Of a stretch of 54,443 nucleotides of DNA, positions 16,784 through 25,019 are shown in pieces; the first letter of the stretch is position 1; each line of letters begins with the position of its first letter. The notes beneath the pieces are model-generated. The model had not been told where the DNA came from. It saw only the letters and a list, made by a program, of their open reading frames with translations, and made no database searches. The DNA is from Sphingobium sufflavum. Lineage in GTDB: Bacteria > Pseudomonadota > Alphaproteobacteria > Sphingomonadales > Sphingomonadaceae. Position numbers and translations under genes: made by a program. The stretch lies in NCBI RefSeq assembly GCF_021403115.1, contig NZ_JAJSSH010000020.1, positions 1 to 54,443 on the forward strand. The letters run 5' to 3'.

Positions 16784-18723
16784 CCAACAGGCTTGAGTTT
16801 GATTTGGAATCGGGCCGCATGCAACCGGACTTCGGGCGAAATCGCGTCAAGCAATAGATTGTGAGCGATCAAGATGGGCGACCACTTCTTATCCCAGTGT
16901 TTGGGAGAAATCCGTCCAAGCCGAGCTTCGTGGATTGCTTTCGGGAGAGCAAGGTAATAGGCGACCGCTTGCACGTCCCGGGGCCATGCCTGAGCCAGCG
17001 GGCAATCTGGGCATTCGCCATAAGCGGTGCAGAGCCTGTCCTTGCGCTGGCCGGGGCGGGGACTGTCGAAGGGGTCCAGGCAGCCAAACCCGGGGGTCGC
17101 CGCCGATCGACACCGCTCCGGTTGGTTCCGTGGATCGATTCGTCCCTCGGTCCTCGCCCAACGATGATAGAACGCTTGGGTTTCGGCAACGCGCACCTGG
17201 CTCTCTCGCCGCATCCCGTCACTTGTGTAGTGGGTGCGCGTGGTGGCGATGCTCTTGTGGCCGAGCCGGTCGCGTACGGCCAGCAGGTCGCCCGTGCGTC
17301 GCCACTCTGCCTCCCCCTCGGAATACCGGAGCATTTTTAGGTTAAAGGACCTAAGTCCGTGGTCCTCAATGAATTTTTGCAGTGATAATTTCCAGGCGCT
17401 GTCAACGGATAAACCGTTTTTATTGTCGTAAGACTTCACGTTGTAGCTGCCCCAAGCTGGAATGCCGATGAACAGACGGTCGGCATGGTTTGGGTCCGTA
17501 AGGATGGCGCGGGTGCGCTCAGTGAATTGGCGTAGCATGTCCAGGAGGTCGGCCAGTGCAAATGGCACACCAAGTTCCGCTGGAAAGTCAAGGTCGCGGG
17601 AGGTGTCTTCATCGGTGATGCTGACCTGGAGACTTGCGGCACGGTTCTTGACCCCGCGGAATGTGACAGTCCGCAAGTCTGGGGAGGTTTTGACCCGGCT
17701 CCAGGTCAAGGACAGAACTGTGTCCGGATTGAATGCTGTCTTGACCCCGATTAAAAGCACGAAGGGTACCAAATCGCGAAACGTTGCATAAAGCAGGCGA
17801 CGGATCGGAAGCATGCCGTGCTTATATTCTATAGCTCTAAGCAAAGCGGGATCGAGAGTATGCAGGTCGCTTCGCTTCGCTAGTTGGTCTGGGAAGGCTT
17901 CCTCCATCCGGGCCGCGCAGACGCCAATCTCGGTTCGATAGGGCGGCGCGCACCCCTCAGTCCGAGCATCTTCGAGAAGTGCGCGACCCGTCACGAGGAC
18001 GGCGTCGCGTTCGCCGAGACGCTCGCGAAGGACCGCGATTTCGCCGAGAGCTGCGATGATCATCGCGTGCCGTTCTGCCGGTGACAACACCGCCGTCGGG
18101 ACACTCTTCCTTGACCGGCCCGGCCAAGAGTTGTGCGGAAAGCCTGACTTGTTCATCAGGGCAGTCGCGACAGCCCCATGCACAGGATGATCCAGCAGTG
18201 CGGTGATACAGTTCTTAATTGCGTTGAGCGTCTTTGCCCGAGTTTCTTGGGCCCAAGGCTCTCCGTTACGATGGCGGGGTCCGTTCAACCAGGCGATGAA
18301 ACTTGCCCAAAATGTGTCATCGATCGATGCCAGTGCTATTTCCCGCTTCCGGCTCGCCAGAAAGGTGCCGATGCCGGAGTTGATTTTTAGGCACTTTGTA
18401 ACCCGGGTTTTAAAGCCGACTGAGGCCGCCCAGTGTCGGAAACCTTCTGCGAGGAACCGGGCCAACTCCGGTTGTACCAGCAGACGTGTAAAATCGTAAA
18501 TCTCAGGTGCCTTTTTTCCGGGTATGATAACGCGCAGACGCGGTGCGGCGGTTTCTGGGTCGGGCGTCTCGTCGATGCGTGAATGGAGCACGCTGCTTGC
18601 GGTTCGGCTTTCCAGCCGCGCCGCCTCCGGTAGGAGCTGGACGACGTTTTCGGGCGCCGCCGCTGCACGGGCCTTCGCCTGTGCCACGACAGAGGCCGCT
18701 GTTGTCACACGCCTTCGGCTCAT
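16780..18723 (-). CDS. ginB: GinB-like tyrosine recombinase, atypical active site (647 aa)
   Basis: A 647-aa protein with recombinase domain at residues about 300-510. The order is kept, but the catalytic Arg I position is Asn (N332 in GVKTAFNPDTVLSLTW) and the box II HxxR reads K463-M-L-R466. K359, H489 (LGHKSIATT) and Y499 (THYTSD) remain. The C-terminal third has paired cysteines (ERCRS..GFGC..RLCTAYGECPDCPLAQ), a likely zinc knuckle. It may act mainly as a DNA-binding or partner subunit rather than as a full catalyst. It overlaps ginA (18720-18723) and ginC by ATGA. Confidence 0.75.
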   Translation of the reverse strand: MSRRRVTTAASVVAQAKARAAAAPENVVQLLPEAARLESRTASSVLHSRIDETPDPETAAPRLRVIIPGKKAPEIYDFTRLLVQPELARFLAEGFRHWAASVGFKTRVTKCLKINSGIGTFLASRKREIALASIDDTFWASFIAWLNGPRHRNGEPWAQETRAKTLNAIKNCITALLDHPVHGAVATALMNKSGFPHNSWPGRSRKSVPTAVLSPAERHAMIIAALGEIAVLRERLGERDAVLVTGRALLEDARTEGCAPPYRTEIGVCAARMEEAFPDQLAKRSDLHTLDPALLRAIEYKHGMLPIRRLLYATFRDLVPFVLLIGVKTAFNPDTVLSLTWSRVKTSPDLRTVTFRGVKNRAASLQVSITDEDTSRDLDFPAELGVPFALADLLDMLRQFTERTRAILTDPNHADRLFIGIPAWGSYNVKSYDNKNGLSVDSAWKLSLQKFIEDHGLRSFNLKMLRYSEGEAEWRRTGDLLAVRDRLGHKSIATTRTHYTSDGMRRESQVRVAETQAFYHRWARTEGRIDPRNQPERCRSAATPGFGCLDPFDSPRPGQRKDRLCTAYGECPDCPLAQAWPRDVQAVAYYLALPKAIHEARLGRISPKHWDKKWSPILIAHNLLLDAISPEVRLHAARFQIKLKPVG

Positions 18724-20036
18724 CGAACCATCTGTAGCAGGCTCCGACCGGCGCGATAGTCGGCCCAGACGGAAAGGTGATTTAGGTAAGTGTTTATCGT
18801 CGTTGTCGGCGATTTGTGGCCGAGCTGCATCTGAACGTATTTCCAGGCATCCAGTTCGGCGTAACCCGACTTGCGGTGATTGTGATAAGTCATGACGGTG
18901 TATGTGTGCCGCAGACAGTGCATTGAATACTTAGGGGTCTGCGCCACTACGACTTCACCGGTCTCAGGGTTGACCTTTTTGACGTTATTTATCAGGCCGA
19001 TTTTTAGGCAGGCTCGCTCCACGAGATCCTGCATCGCCGACTTGGTCATCGGCTTCCCGGTACGGGTCGAGTACTCGGAATTGAGTATGAGCTGTTTCTC
19101 CTCTACCCTCGGTCCGCGCTTGCGCAGCGCCCGCTTCCGCTCGCCCTCGATGTAAGCTTGGAGGTCAAGTACCAGCCACGTCGGCACGTCAATCAAGCGA
19201 GTTTTCATGCGTTTTCCCGTAATCAGCAACTTGTGCATTTGTCCCAGTACTTCAGAACTCGCAGTGATCCCGAGAATCGACAGGACGTTAACGTCAGCGA
19301 TCTCTTGCACGCGCAGACCGCACGCCCACCCCAAGGCAAACACGATGAAGTCTCGGTCGCTTCCACCATCCCCGGGCTTCCGCTCGCTGGGCCGCGGCCC
19401 GGCCCAGCGCAGTAGCGCGGTCAGGTCTTCTCGCGAGAGGGTCCTTACGGTGTCATCCTGGCCAGACCTAGGTTTCAGCTTGTTGAGCCGACGAACCACG
19501 GCACCCACACCATCCTCCCCTTTCGGGCCGCCACTGCCCTTGCGGATGTGCGCCAAGGCGTCCTTATCAATAGGCGCCCGGTTAGACTGGCGGAGTGGCG
19601 CAATGGGGCCGACCCTGAGGTCACTGTCGATCCAATCATGCTCGACTGCAAAGCATATGAAATCAATGATATAAGTCATCCGTACAGCGATAGTGTTGGC
19701 TGAGTATTCTTTGCCGGTCTGCGGGGAAATGGCGCCAAGATAGGCGTCACGGTAGGCGACCAAATCCGCCTGACCAGCGAACTGCCAGTCAACTTCAGCC
19801 GCTTCGAGAAAATCGAGCCATGTCAGCAAGCTCTGCGCGGCTTGGGCCCAAGTTTTGGGGCTGGGCTTGATCGGCACGATTTCGTTATTGAGCCACCGAC
19901 AAGCTTCTTCGAAAAGCTTCCCATCCTTCCAAATGGCGGGGTGCCCCGCCTTCAGCATCGTGTCGCTGTACCAGGGTTGCCGCATTGGCATTCGCGGCAT
20001 GGTGGTCGGACCGGGGCTGTACGAAATTCTGTGCAT
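18720..20036 (-). CDS. ginA: GinA-like tyrosine recombinase (438 aa)
   Basis: First gene of the module and the most canonical recombinase. An N-terminal SAM-like core-binding region (residues about 60-190) is followed by the catalytic domain with R242 (CGLRVQEI), K275 or K278 (TGKRMKTR), H373/R376 (MHCLRHTY), H407 (LGHKSPTTT) and Y417 (NTY). The start is uncertain: ATG at 20036 or the one 12 codons later at about 20000; neither has a good ribosome binding site. The ATGA overlap with ginB shows translational coupling. About 160 bases separate it from the proposed attachment site. Confidence 0.8.
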   Translation of the reverse strand: MHRISYSPGPTTMPRMPMRQPWYSDTMLKAGHPAIWKDGKLFEEACRWLNNEIVPIKPSPKTWAQAAQSLLTWLDFLEAAEVDWQFAGQADLVAYRDAYLGAISPQTGKEYSANTIAVRMTYIIDFICFAVEHDWIDSDLRVGPIAPLRQSNRAPIDKDALAHIRKGSGGPKGEDGVGAVVRRLNKLKPRSGQDDTVRTLSREDLTALLRWAGPRPSERKPGDGGSDRDFIVFALGWACGLRVQEIADVNVLSILGITASSEVLGQMHKLLITGKRMKTRLIDVPTWLVLDLQAYIEGERKRALRKRGPRVEEKQLILNSEYSTRTGKPMTKSAMQDLVERACLKIGLINNVKKVNPETGEVVVAQTPKYSMHCLRHTYTVMTYHNHRKSGYAELDAWKYVQMQLGHKSPTTTINTYLNHLSVWADYRAGRSLLQMVR

Positions 20037-20192
20037 GCGCGGCCTGTGGTGCGATGTATGAGCTTACCAGATCATCAGCAATTACTCTTATTTTTCAACA
20101 AGTAAGTTGCATAAATGCGCTATTTTTCTACTTGAGCACTATGAAGGTAACAGGATGGGTTCCGCAAGGTTTTCTGCAGGAGTGGAAACCGA

Positions 20193-20208
20193 TTATGACC
20201 CGACATAA
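20193..20208. repeat. Inverted repeat TTATG-ACCCGA-CATAA, candidate attachment core
   Basis: A 16-base site with perfect 5-base inverted arms and a 6-base spacer, the layout of a tyrosine-recombinase core site. It lies exactly where the nuclease-like reading frame after HU loses similarity to its family (after VWDGD). I found no second copy of the pattern elsewhere in the window. The structure is seen directly, and its role as the island end is inferred. Confidence 0.45.
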
Positions 20209-20275
20209 CGTCGCCGTCCCAGACAGCAACGGGCGTGCAGGCAAACACAGCAGCGGCGAGCGCGGCGAGTGTCAT
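20208..20275 (-). pseudogene. 5' fragment of a secreted nuclease-like (SNase-type) gene, cut by the island
   Basis: Seven bases after the HU stop, on the same strand, an ATG (20273-20275) opens MTLAALAAAVFACTPVAVWDGD, a signal peptide followed by the start of a thermonuclease-like protein. Family members of this kind continue with a DGDG..WC.EG segment. Here the frame changes into VMSGHNRF, unrelated sequence, and ends at about 20121. The remainder (roughly 100 codons) is not seen in the window. I infer insertion of the gin element here. The family call rests on my recall of sphingomonad nuclease-like proteins and a short stretch, so it is moderate. Confidence 0.5.
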
Positions 20276-20282
20276 TGTTGGA

Positions 20283-20558
20283 TCAGCCGTTCAGCTTGTC
20301 TTTGACAGCTTTCGCAGGGGCAAAGCTCAGCTTGCGTGACGCTGCGATCTGGATGGTCGCACCCGTCGAGGGATTGCGGCCTTCGCGGGCAGGGGCGTCC
20401 TTGACCTTGAATTTGCCAAAGCCGTTAAGAGAAACCTCTTCCCCTTTCGCGGCGGCGTCGGCGATGTCGGCGAAGATTGCATCGACATGCTTGCGTGCGT
20501 CGGTCTTGGTCAGGCCATGGGCCTCGGCAATCTGGTCGGCAATGTCAGCGTTGTTCAT
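20283..20558 (-). CDS. HU-family DNA-binding protein
   Basis: A 91-aa HU/IHF protein. It starts MNNADIADQIAEAHGLTKTDARKHVDAIF (helical dimerisation part), has GEEVSLNGFGKFKVKDAPAREGRNPSTGATIQI (the beta arm with the conserved RxGRNPxTG) and ends KAVKDKLNG. It bends DNA and helps compact the nucleoid. The ribosome binding site GGAAGGGA lies about 6 bases before the ATG. It is in line with the truncated nuclease-like gene downstream, and no EcfG-type motif is seen upstream. Confidence 0.9.
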   Translation of the reverse strand: MNNADIADQIAEAHGLTKTDARKHVDAIFADIADAAAKGEEVSLNGFGKFKVKDAPAREGRNPSTGATIQIAASRKLSFAPAKAVKDKLNG

Positions 20559-20711
20559 GAAAATCCCTTCCGTAATGACTGGAGCCTGTTAGCGAGGAGC
20601 CAACCCGCGGTCCACGGTGCACGGGCCTGTTATCGAAGATTTGAATCGGAAGCGCGCCACTGAGTCAGGCATTGCGTTGGACCCGCGCCTTGTGGTGCAG
20701 GACAAAGGCAT

Positions 20712-20990
20712 ATGACCACAGGCCCCGACTATGATCAGATCGTCGTTCTCGAAGCAGTGGACCATTCACGGAATATTGCGCGCCGCTATGGGATTGAGGT
20801 CAGCCGAGACCTGTTTGGCGTGATGATCGTTCGCTGCTCATGGGGCCGTATTGGAAGCCGCGGGCAATCCCGATCCGTGTCATTCGACACGCCGCATGAA
20901 GCGGGAAGATATGTGCGTTCCGTCCTGCGGCGGCGCGAAACCGCGCCATCCCGCATAGGTGTAGCCTACCGGCGGTGGGAATTGAGCTAG
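20712..20990 (+). CDS. WGR-domain protein
   Basis: A 92-aa protein that is almost only a WGR domain: YGIEVSRDLFGVMIVRCSWGRIGSRGQSRSVSF, then TPHEAGRYVRSVLRRRETA. The tryptophan-Gly-Arg triplet (CSWGRIG) and the following basic patch match the WGR nucleic-acid-binding module found in PARPs, MolR and small alphaproteobacterial proteins. The function is unproven. Its location beside LigD and HU fits a DNA-damage role, which is inference. It starts ATG ACC ACA at 20712. Confidence 0.8.
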   Translation: MTTGPDYDQIVVLEAVDHSRNIARRYGIEVSRDLFGVMIVRCSWGRIGSRGQSRSVSFDTPHEAGRYVRSVLRRRETAPSRIGVAYRRWELS

Positions 20991-21015
20991 CGCCCCGGAT
21001 GGTGCGGCGTGACCG

Positions 21016-21210
21016 TTACGTCTTCTTGCCCAACATACTTTCTGCGGCAGCATCGAGCGTTTTGCGGTCGTTGCCATGCTTTGCGATGAGATCACGTGCC
21101 TCATCCGCGCTGATCCCGTGCTTTTGCGCGAAATAGCTGACCTCGTAAGTTTCGGCGCCAGCAACCTGCGCCCTGTCCTGACTGCCCGTGTTTGCCTTGT
21201 CGTCTGCCAT
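21016..21210 (-). CDS. DUF3606-family small protein
   Basis: A 64-aa protein, MADDKANTGSQDRAQ, then TYEVSYFAQKHGISADEARDLIAKHGNDRKTLDAAAESM. The helix-rich YFAxKHGIsxDEARdLIaxHGNDR core is the DUF3606 signature. The start is set by AAGGAG six bases before the ATG at 21210; an ATG at 21216 would touch the ribosome binding site. Related proteins are small stress-associated proteins of unknown role in alphaproteobacteria. Confidence 0.8.
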   Translation of the reverse strand: MADDKANTGSQDRAQVAGAETYEVSYFAQKHGISADEARDLIAKHGNDRKTLDAAAESMLGKKT

Positions 21211-21314
21211 CACCATCTCCTTGTCTCGCTTGAAACCACGATGCTGGAACTGGTTCCCGAATTACGCTGGGCCGGGAGGTGCGTGGCGCCGGTTAATCCG
21301 CAAGTTGCCGGAAA

Positions 21315-21683
21315 ATGGGAAACGCGATGCAGGACGTAACCACCATATTAGTTGTCGACGATGAATTGCTGATCCGGACCTTCGCGGTCGAAGCGCTGGA
21401 GACTGCGGGCTACAATGTTGTGGATGCACCGGATGCCGATGCGGCTCTCAAGATGCTCGAACGCTACGACTATGTGTCGATCATCTTTTCAGACATCCGG
21501 ATGCCTGGCTCCATGAACGGCCTGGAATTTGCCCGCTTGGTCAGCGCGCGATGGCCTAATATCAAGTTGCTGCTGACTTCCGGCGCTGCGAACCGACCGG
21601 CGGACGCACCAAGCGGCTGCCAGTTTCTGCCCAAGCCCTATAATTACGGTGATTTGGTCACGCGCGTCGACGCGATGATCTAG
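21315..21683 (+). CDS. Stand-alone response-regulator receiver protein
   Basis: A 122-aa single REC domain: ILVVDDELLIR (acidic pair), IIFSDIRMPGSMNG (phospho-acceptor Asp), LLLTSGAA (switch Thr) and FLPKPYNYGDLV (Lys). It has no output domain, so it works as a phosphate sink or through a partner protein. Start is ATG at 21315 or 21327. Its TAG stop overlaps the convergent stop of the next gene (21680-21683). No histidine kinase is in the window. Confidence 0.88.
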   Translation: MGNAMQDVTTILVVDDELLIRTFAVEALETAGYNVVDAPDADAALKMLERYDYVSIIFSDIRMPGSMNGLEFARLVSARWPNIKLLLTSGAANRPADAPSGCQFLPKPYNYGDLVTRVDAMI

Positions 21684-22057
21684 GGCGCGACCTCCTCGAG
21701 CAGCCAGCTGATGGCACTTTGACGATCACTGAAAAATTGCTTTTGCCGGGCATGCCCATAGCGGTCGATCTGCATTTTCGCGAGGGCAGACTGGAGGATG
21801 ATGGCAGAGCGATCGCCATCCCGCATCGCATTCAATCGTTTGCTCGTCTCGGCCATATAATCGAATACGTCCCGGCTCTGGATCGGGTTTTTCTCAGCGT
21901 CAACAAGGTGTAGGCAACGGCCATGGCGAGCCCTGGACTTTTGCACCAATGGTCCAAACTGGGCGAGATAGGCGTTAAACTCCTCGACCGACGCGAGCCC
22001 GTCAGCGACCGTCACGACGATTCCATTGTCTGCGTCAAAGCTTGCTGACAGCATCAT
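21680..22057 (-). CDS. Hypothetical protein with a STAS/SpoIIAA-like fold
   Basis: A 125-aa protein, MMLSASFDADNGIVVTVADGLASVEEFNAYLAQFGPLV, then RCLHLVDAEKNPIQSRDVFDYMAETSKRL, RSAIILQSALAKMQIDRYG and FFSDRQSAISWLLEE. The alternating strands and helices, ending in a helix with W-L-L-E, fit SpoIIAA-like or STAS-like small proteins. Function unknown. The start ATG ATG follows GGGGAG. It is convergent with the response regulator, sharing its stop bases. Confidence 0.65.
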   Translation of the reverse strand: MMLSASFDADNGIVVTVADGLASVEEFNAYLAQFGPLVQKSRARHGRCLHLVDAEKNPIQSRDVFDYMAETSKRLNAMRDGDRSAIILQSALAKMQIDRYGHARQKQFFSDRQSAISWLLEEVAP

Positions 22058-22208
22058 GCGCTCCCCATTTTTCTGACCTTTACTACAGTCTGGTTTCCAG
22101 CGGATTTAAGCTTCCTGAGATTTCCGTCGCTCCATGACTCCTTTGGTGACGCAGGCCCCCGGAACGAGTCACGCACGGCTGCATTGTCCATTCGAATGGG
22201 GATTCGAT

Positions 22209-24734
22209 ATGGCACGCAGGGCACCAGGAAAATCGTCGGCCGCGACTGACACTCTCGCCATTTACAAGGCAAAGCGCGACTTTGCACGCACCTCAGAGCC
22301 CTCAGGAGCATCCGGACCCACCTCAGGCAATGGCTTTGTCGTTCAGAAGCATGCCGCATCGCGGCTGCACTATGATTTCCGGCTTGAGCTCGACGGCGTG
22401 CTTGTCAGTTGGGCGGTGACGCGCGGTCCCAGCATAAACCCAGATGACAAGCGCCTCGCCGTCCGCACCGAAGACCATCCTCTGGACTATGCGCGCTTTG
22501 AGGGCACGATCCCCAAAGGCGAATATGGAGGCGGCACCGTGATGCTCTGGGACAATGGAACGTGGGAACCCATCCCAGGCAAAGATCCGCGCAAAACCCT
22601 CCCCGAAGGCCATCTCCATTTTGTCCTGCACGGTCGGCGTATGCAGGGCGAGTGGATACTCTTTCGACTGAAGCCGCGCGCCAAGGAAAAGGGTGAGAAC
22701 TGGATCTTGCGCAAGGTCAACGACGGTTTTGCGGGCGGCTCGGACGATCTGATCGGCACCCATCTCACAGGCGTCGATAGCGGCCTCACCATGGACGAGA
22801 TCGCTGCAGGCAAGAAGGGTAAGGCCCCAAAAACGAAGACCTCCCCCGCTAAAGCCAAGGCAGCGCCCAAGCCTGTCAGAAAATCCTCTTCGGCCAAATC
22901 CGCTCAAAGTCTGGGCGCGCTGCCGCCGTTTCAACCTGTGCAGCTTGCAGCTCTGGTCGATCATGTACCGCCAGGAGATCGCTGGCTTCATGAGATGAAG
23001 TATGATGGCTATCGCACATTGATCGCCGTTGGTGGCGGCGAGGGGAGGGCCTACACGCGCTCCGGTCTCGATTGGTCGGATCGCTTCGGTCCGCTGATTG
23101 CCGAGGCAGTGCAGCTTGACGTGTCGAGCGCCCTTATCGACGGCGAAGCGGTCGTGTTGCTGCCGGATGGTCGCACCAGCTTCCAGGCCCTTCAGGCAGC
23201 GCTGAAAGGCGACCCGTCCCAACTCGACTATTTTGCTTTCGATCTTCTCGAACTGAATGGCGAGGACCTGACGCAGAGGCCGCTACTGGAACGTAAGGAA
23301 TTGCTCCAGACCTTGCTGGCCGACGCCGGAGATCGGCTACGCTACTCCGATCACATTATCGGCAAGGGGGAGCAGCTATTCGACAGCTTCTGCGGAGCGG
23401 GCCTTGAAGGCGTTATCTCGAAGAAGGTCGATGGGCGTTACATCGGATCGCGCAGCGGCGGGTGGCTCAAAACCAAATGCATTCGCCGCCAGGAATTCGT
23501 CGTGGTCGGGTGGACACCCTCCGACAAGCAACGCGGCTTTCGCTCCTTGCTTCTCGGTGTGAACGAAAATGGCAAGCTGCGCTTTGCAGGCAAGGTAGGC
23601 ACCGGCTTCACCGGCGATGAAATCGAACGGCTCATGAGGATCATGGCTCCGCTCGAGCAAAAAGCCGCGACGGTCGAAGCGCCCAAGGCAGCCGTACGCG
23701 GCGCGCATTGGCTAAAGCCCCAGCTGGTCGCCGAAATCGCCTTCACGGAATTTACGGGCGATGGCGTGCTGCGGCATCCGTCGTATCTGGGCCTGCGAGA
23801 GGATAAAAAGCCGGAGGCAGTCGTCATCGAGATCGAGGCGCTGATTGCGACGATGAGCGTGCCGCGCCAGTCCAGCGGGATCAAAATATCAAACAGGGAT
23901 CGGATCATTTTTCCGGAAGGGAAGCTCAGCAAGGGCCAGCTTGCGGATTATTACGAGACCGTCGCGCCTATCCTTCTCCCCTGGGCGGGCAGCAGGCCGA
24001 TCAGCCTTGTTCGCTGCCCGCAGGGCCGGGGCAAGAAATGCTTCTTCCAGAAACATGATGCCGGCAGCTTCGGCGATGCCGTGAAGCAAGTGGGTATAAT
24101 GGAGAAGGACGGGCATCAAGAGCCTTACCTCTATATCGACACGCCGGAAGGGCTCATGACATGTGTCCAGATGGGGACGATCGAATTTCATGGATGGGGC
24201 GCGCGGATCGAGGATGTTGAAAAGCCCGACAGGCTTGTTTTCGACCTCGATCCTGACGAAGGGCTCGACTTCAAGGATGTGCAGTCTGCCGCCGTCCATA
24301 TCCAGGAATTGCTTGGCGAGATGGGTCTGGTGACATTCCCGATGGTAACGGGAGGGAAGGGTGTCCACATCATTGCCCCGCTGACGCCGTCAGCCGAGTG
24401 GCCAGAGGTGAAGGACTTCGCGCACCGTTTTGCGCAGGCATTGGCGCAGGCACAGCCCATGCGGTTCACGGCGGCGCTGGCAAAGGCGCGGCGCACGGGC
24501 CGCATCTTCATCGACTATCTGCGCAACCAACGCGGCGCGACAGCCGTGATGCCGTATAGTGCCCGGTCCAGGGAGCTGGCCCCGATAGCTGTGCCCCTCA
24601 CGTGGGAAGAGCTGCGGGATCTCGACAAAGCGTCACACTGGCATATTGGCGACGGCACCGAAATGCTCAAGCGCGCGGCGTCAAAGGATTTGGCGCACTG
24701 GGGCCGTGCCGATCAAATCCTGCCAGACCTGTGA
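22209..24734 (+). CDS. ligD: ATP-dependent DNA ligase LigD (PE-LIG-POL)
   Basis: An 841-aa three-domain repair enzyme that processes and joins double-strand breaks with Ku. In order: a 3'-phosphoesterase (FVVQKHAASRLHYDFRLELDGVL, EDHPLDYARFEG..PKGEYGGGTV, residues about 35-165); a Lys/Pro linker; the ligase with nucleotidyl-lysine K264 in HEMKYDGYR, and SGGWLKTKCIRRQEFVVVGW; and a polymerase/primase domain (HGWGARIEDVEKPDRLVFDLDP with D679/D681). Start ATG at 22209 follows GGGGA by about 6 bases. Domain order PE-LIG-POL is the alphaproteobacterial type. No ku gene is seen in this window. Confidence 0.92.
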   Translation: MARRAPGKSSAATDTLAIYKAKRDFARTSEPSGASGPTSGNGFVVQKHAASRLHYDFRLELDGVLVSWAVTRGPSINPDDKRLAVRTEDHPLDYARFEGTIPKGEYGGGTVMLWDNGTWEPIPGKDPRKTLPEGHLHFVLHGRRMQGEWILFRLKPRAKEKGENWILRKVNDGFAGGSDDLIGTHLTGVDSGLTMDEIAAGKKGKAPKTKTSPAKAKAAPKPVRKSSSAKSAQSLGALPPFQPVQLAALVDHVPPGDRWLHEMKYDGYRTLIAVGGGEGRAYTRSGLDWSDRFGPLIAEAVQLDVSSALIDGEAVVLLPDGRTSFQALQAALKGDPSQLDYFAFDLLELNGEDLTQRPLLERKELLQTLLADAGDRLRYSDHIIGKGEQLFDSFCGAGLEGVISKKVDGRYIGSRSGGWLKTKCIRRQEFVVVGWTPSDKQRGFRSLLLGVNENGKLRFAGKVGTGFTGDEIERLMRIMAPLEQKAATVEAPKAAVRGAHWLKPQLVAEIAFTEFTGDGVLRHPSYLGLREDKKPEAVVIEIEALIATMSVPRQSSGIKISNRDRIIFPEGKLSKGQLADYYETVAPILLPWAGSRPISLVRCPQGRGKKCFFQKHDAGSFGDAVKQVGIMEKDGHQEPYLYIDTPEGLMTCVQMGTIEFHGWGARIEDVEKPDRLVFDLDPDEGLDFKDVQSAAVHIQELLGEMGLVTFPMVTGGKGVHIIAPLTPSAEWPEVKDFAHRFAQALAQAQPMRFTAALAKARRTGRIFIDYLRNQRGATAVMPYSARSRELAPIAVPLTWEELRDLDKASHWHIGDGTEMLKRAASKDLAHWGRADQILPDL

Positions 24735-24744
24735 AGGACGGCGA

Positions 24745-24912
24745 TCATGACCTTGCTACGACGCTTCGTGAGCGAAGCAAATCATCGATATACCGGCTGA
24801 TAAGGCGACGATCTTCAGGATCGTCCAGGGCCTGCATGATGCGCTGTGCTCGGGACAATGCCTGATCCAGCTGCTCGAGGGACAAGCCAAGAATGTCTTC
24901 GCTGATAGTCAT
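24745..24912 (-). CDS. Short helical hypothetical protein, probably leaderless
   Basis: A 55-aa protein, MTISEDILGLSLEQLDQALSRAQRIMQALDDPEDRRLISRYIDDLLRSRS, one or two helices with a heptad-like pattern. An in-frame ATG at 24957 is excluded because a perfect EcfG-type promoter (24921-24945) lies between it and 24912, leaving almost no 5' leader. So the start may be read from a leaderless or near-leaderless mRNA. No family recognised. The gene is convergent with ligD, just 10 bases past its stop. Confidence 0.6.
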   Translation of the reverse strand: MTISEDILGLSLEQLDQALSRAQRIMQALDDPEDRRLISRYIDDLLRSRSVVARS

Positions 24913-24920
24913 GCAGATCG

Positions 24921-24945
24921 AACGAGAACAGTTCGGCCTCGTTCC
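24921..24945 (-). promoter_or_regulatory. EcfG-type promoter of the small helical gene
   Basis: The minus strand reads GGAAC, 16 bases, CGTT, an exact match. The end of the -10 element is 9 bases from the ATG at 24912, so transcription should start within a base or two of the start codon. Confidence 0.7.
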
Positions 24946-25019
24946 GCGATGCAGCATATCAGGCTTTCGGTTCGGCCTTCAAAGTCCTTGCTTCATCGCA
25001 GGAGAGCGAGTTTTCACGC

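Noticed and set aside
21225..21265. GGAAC upstream of the DUF3606 gene as an EcfG promoter
   Set aside because: The distance to GGTT is only 15 bases and the -10 element differs, so it was not called.
22150..22185. GGAAC upstream of ligD as an EcfG promoter
   Set aside because: No CGTT-like element follows at 16 or 17 bases; the nearest triplet is GTC at a wrong distance.
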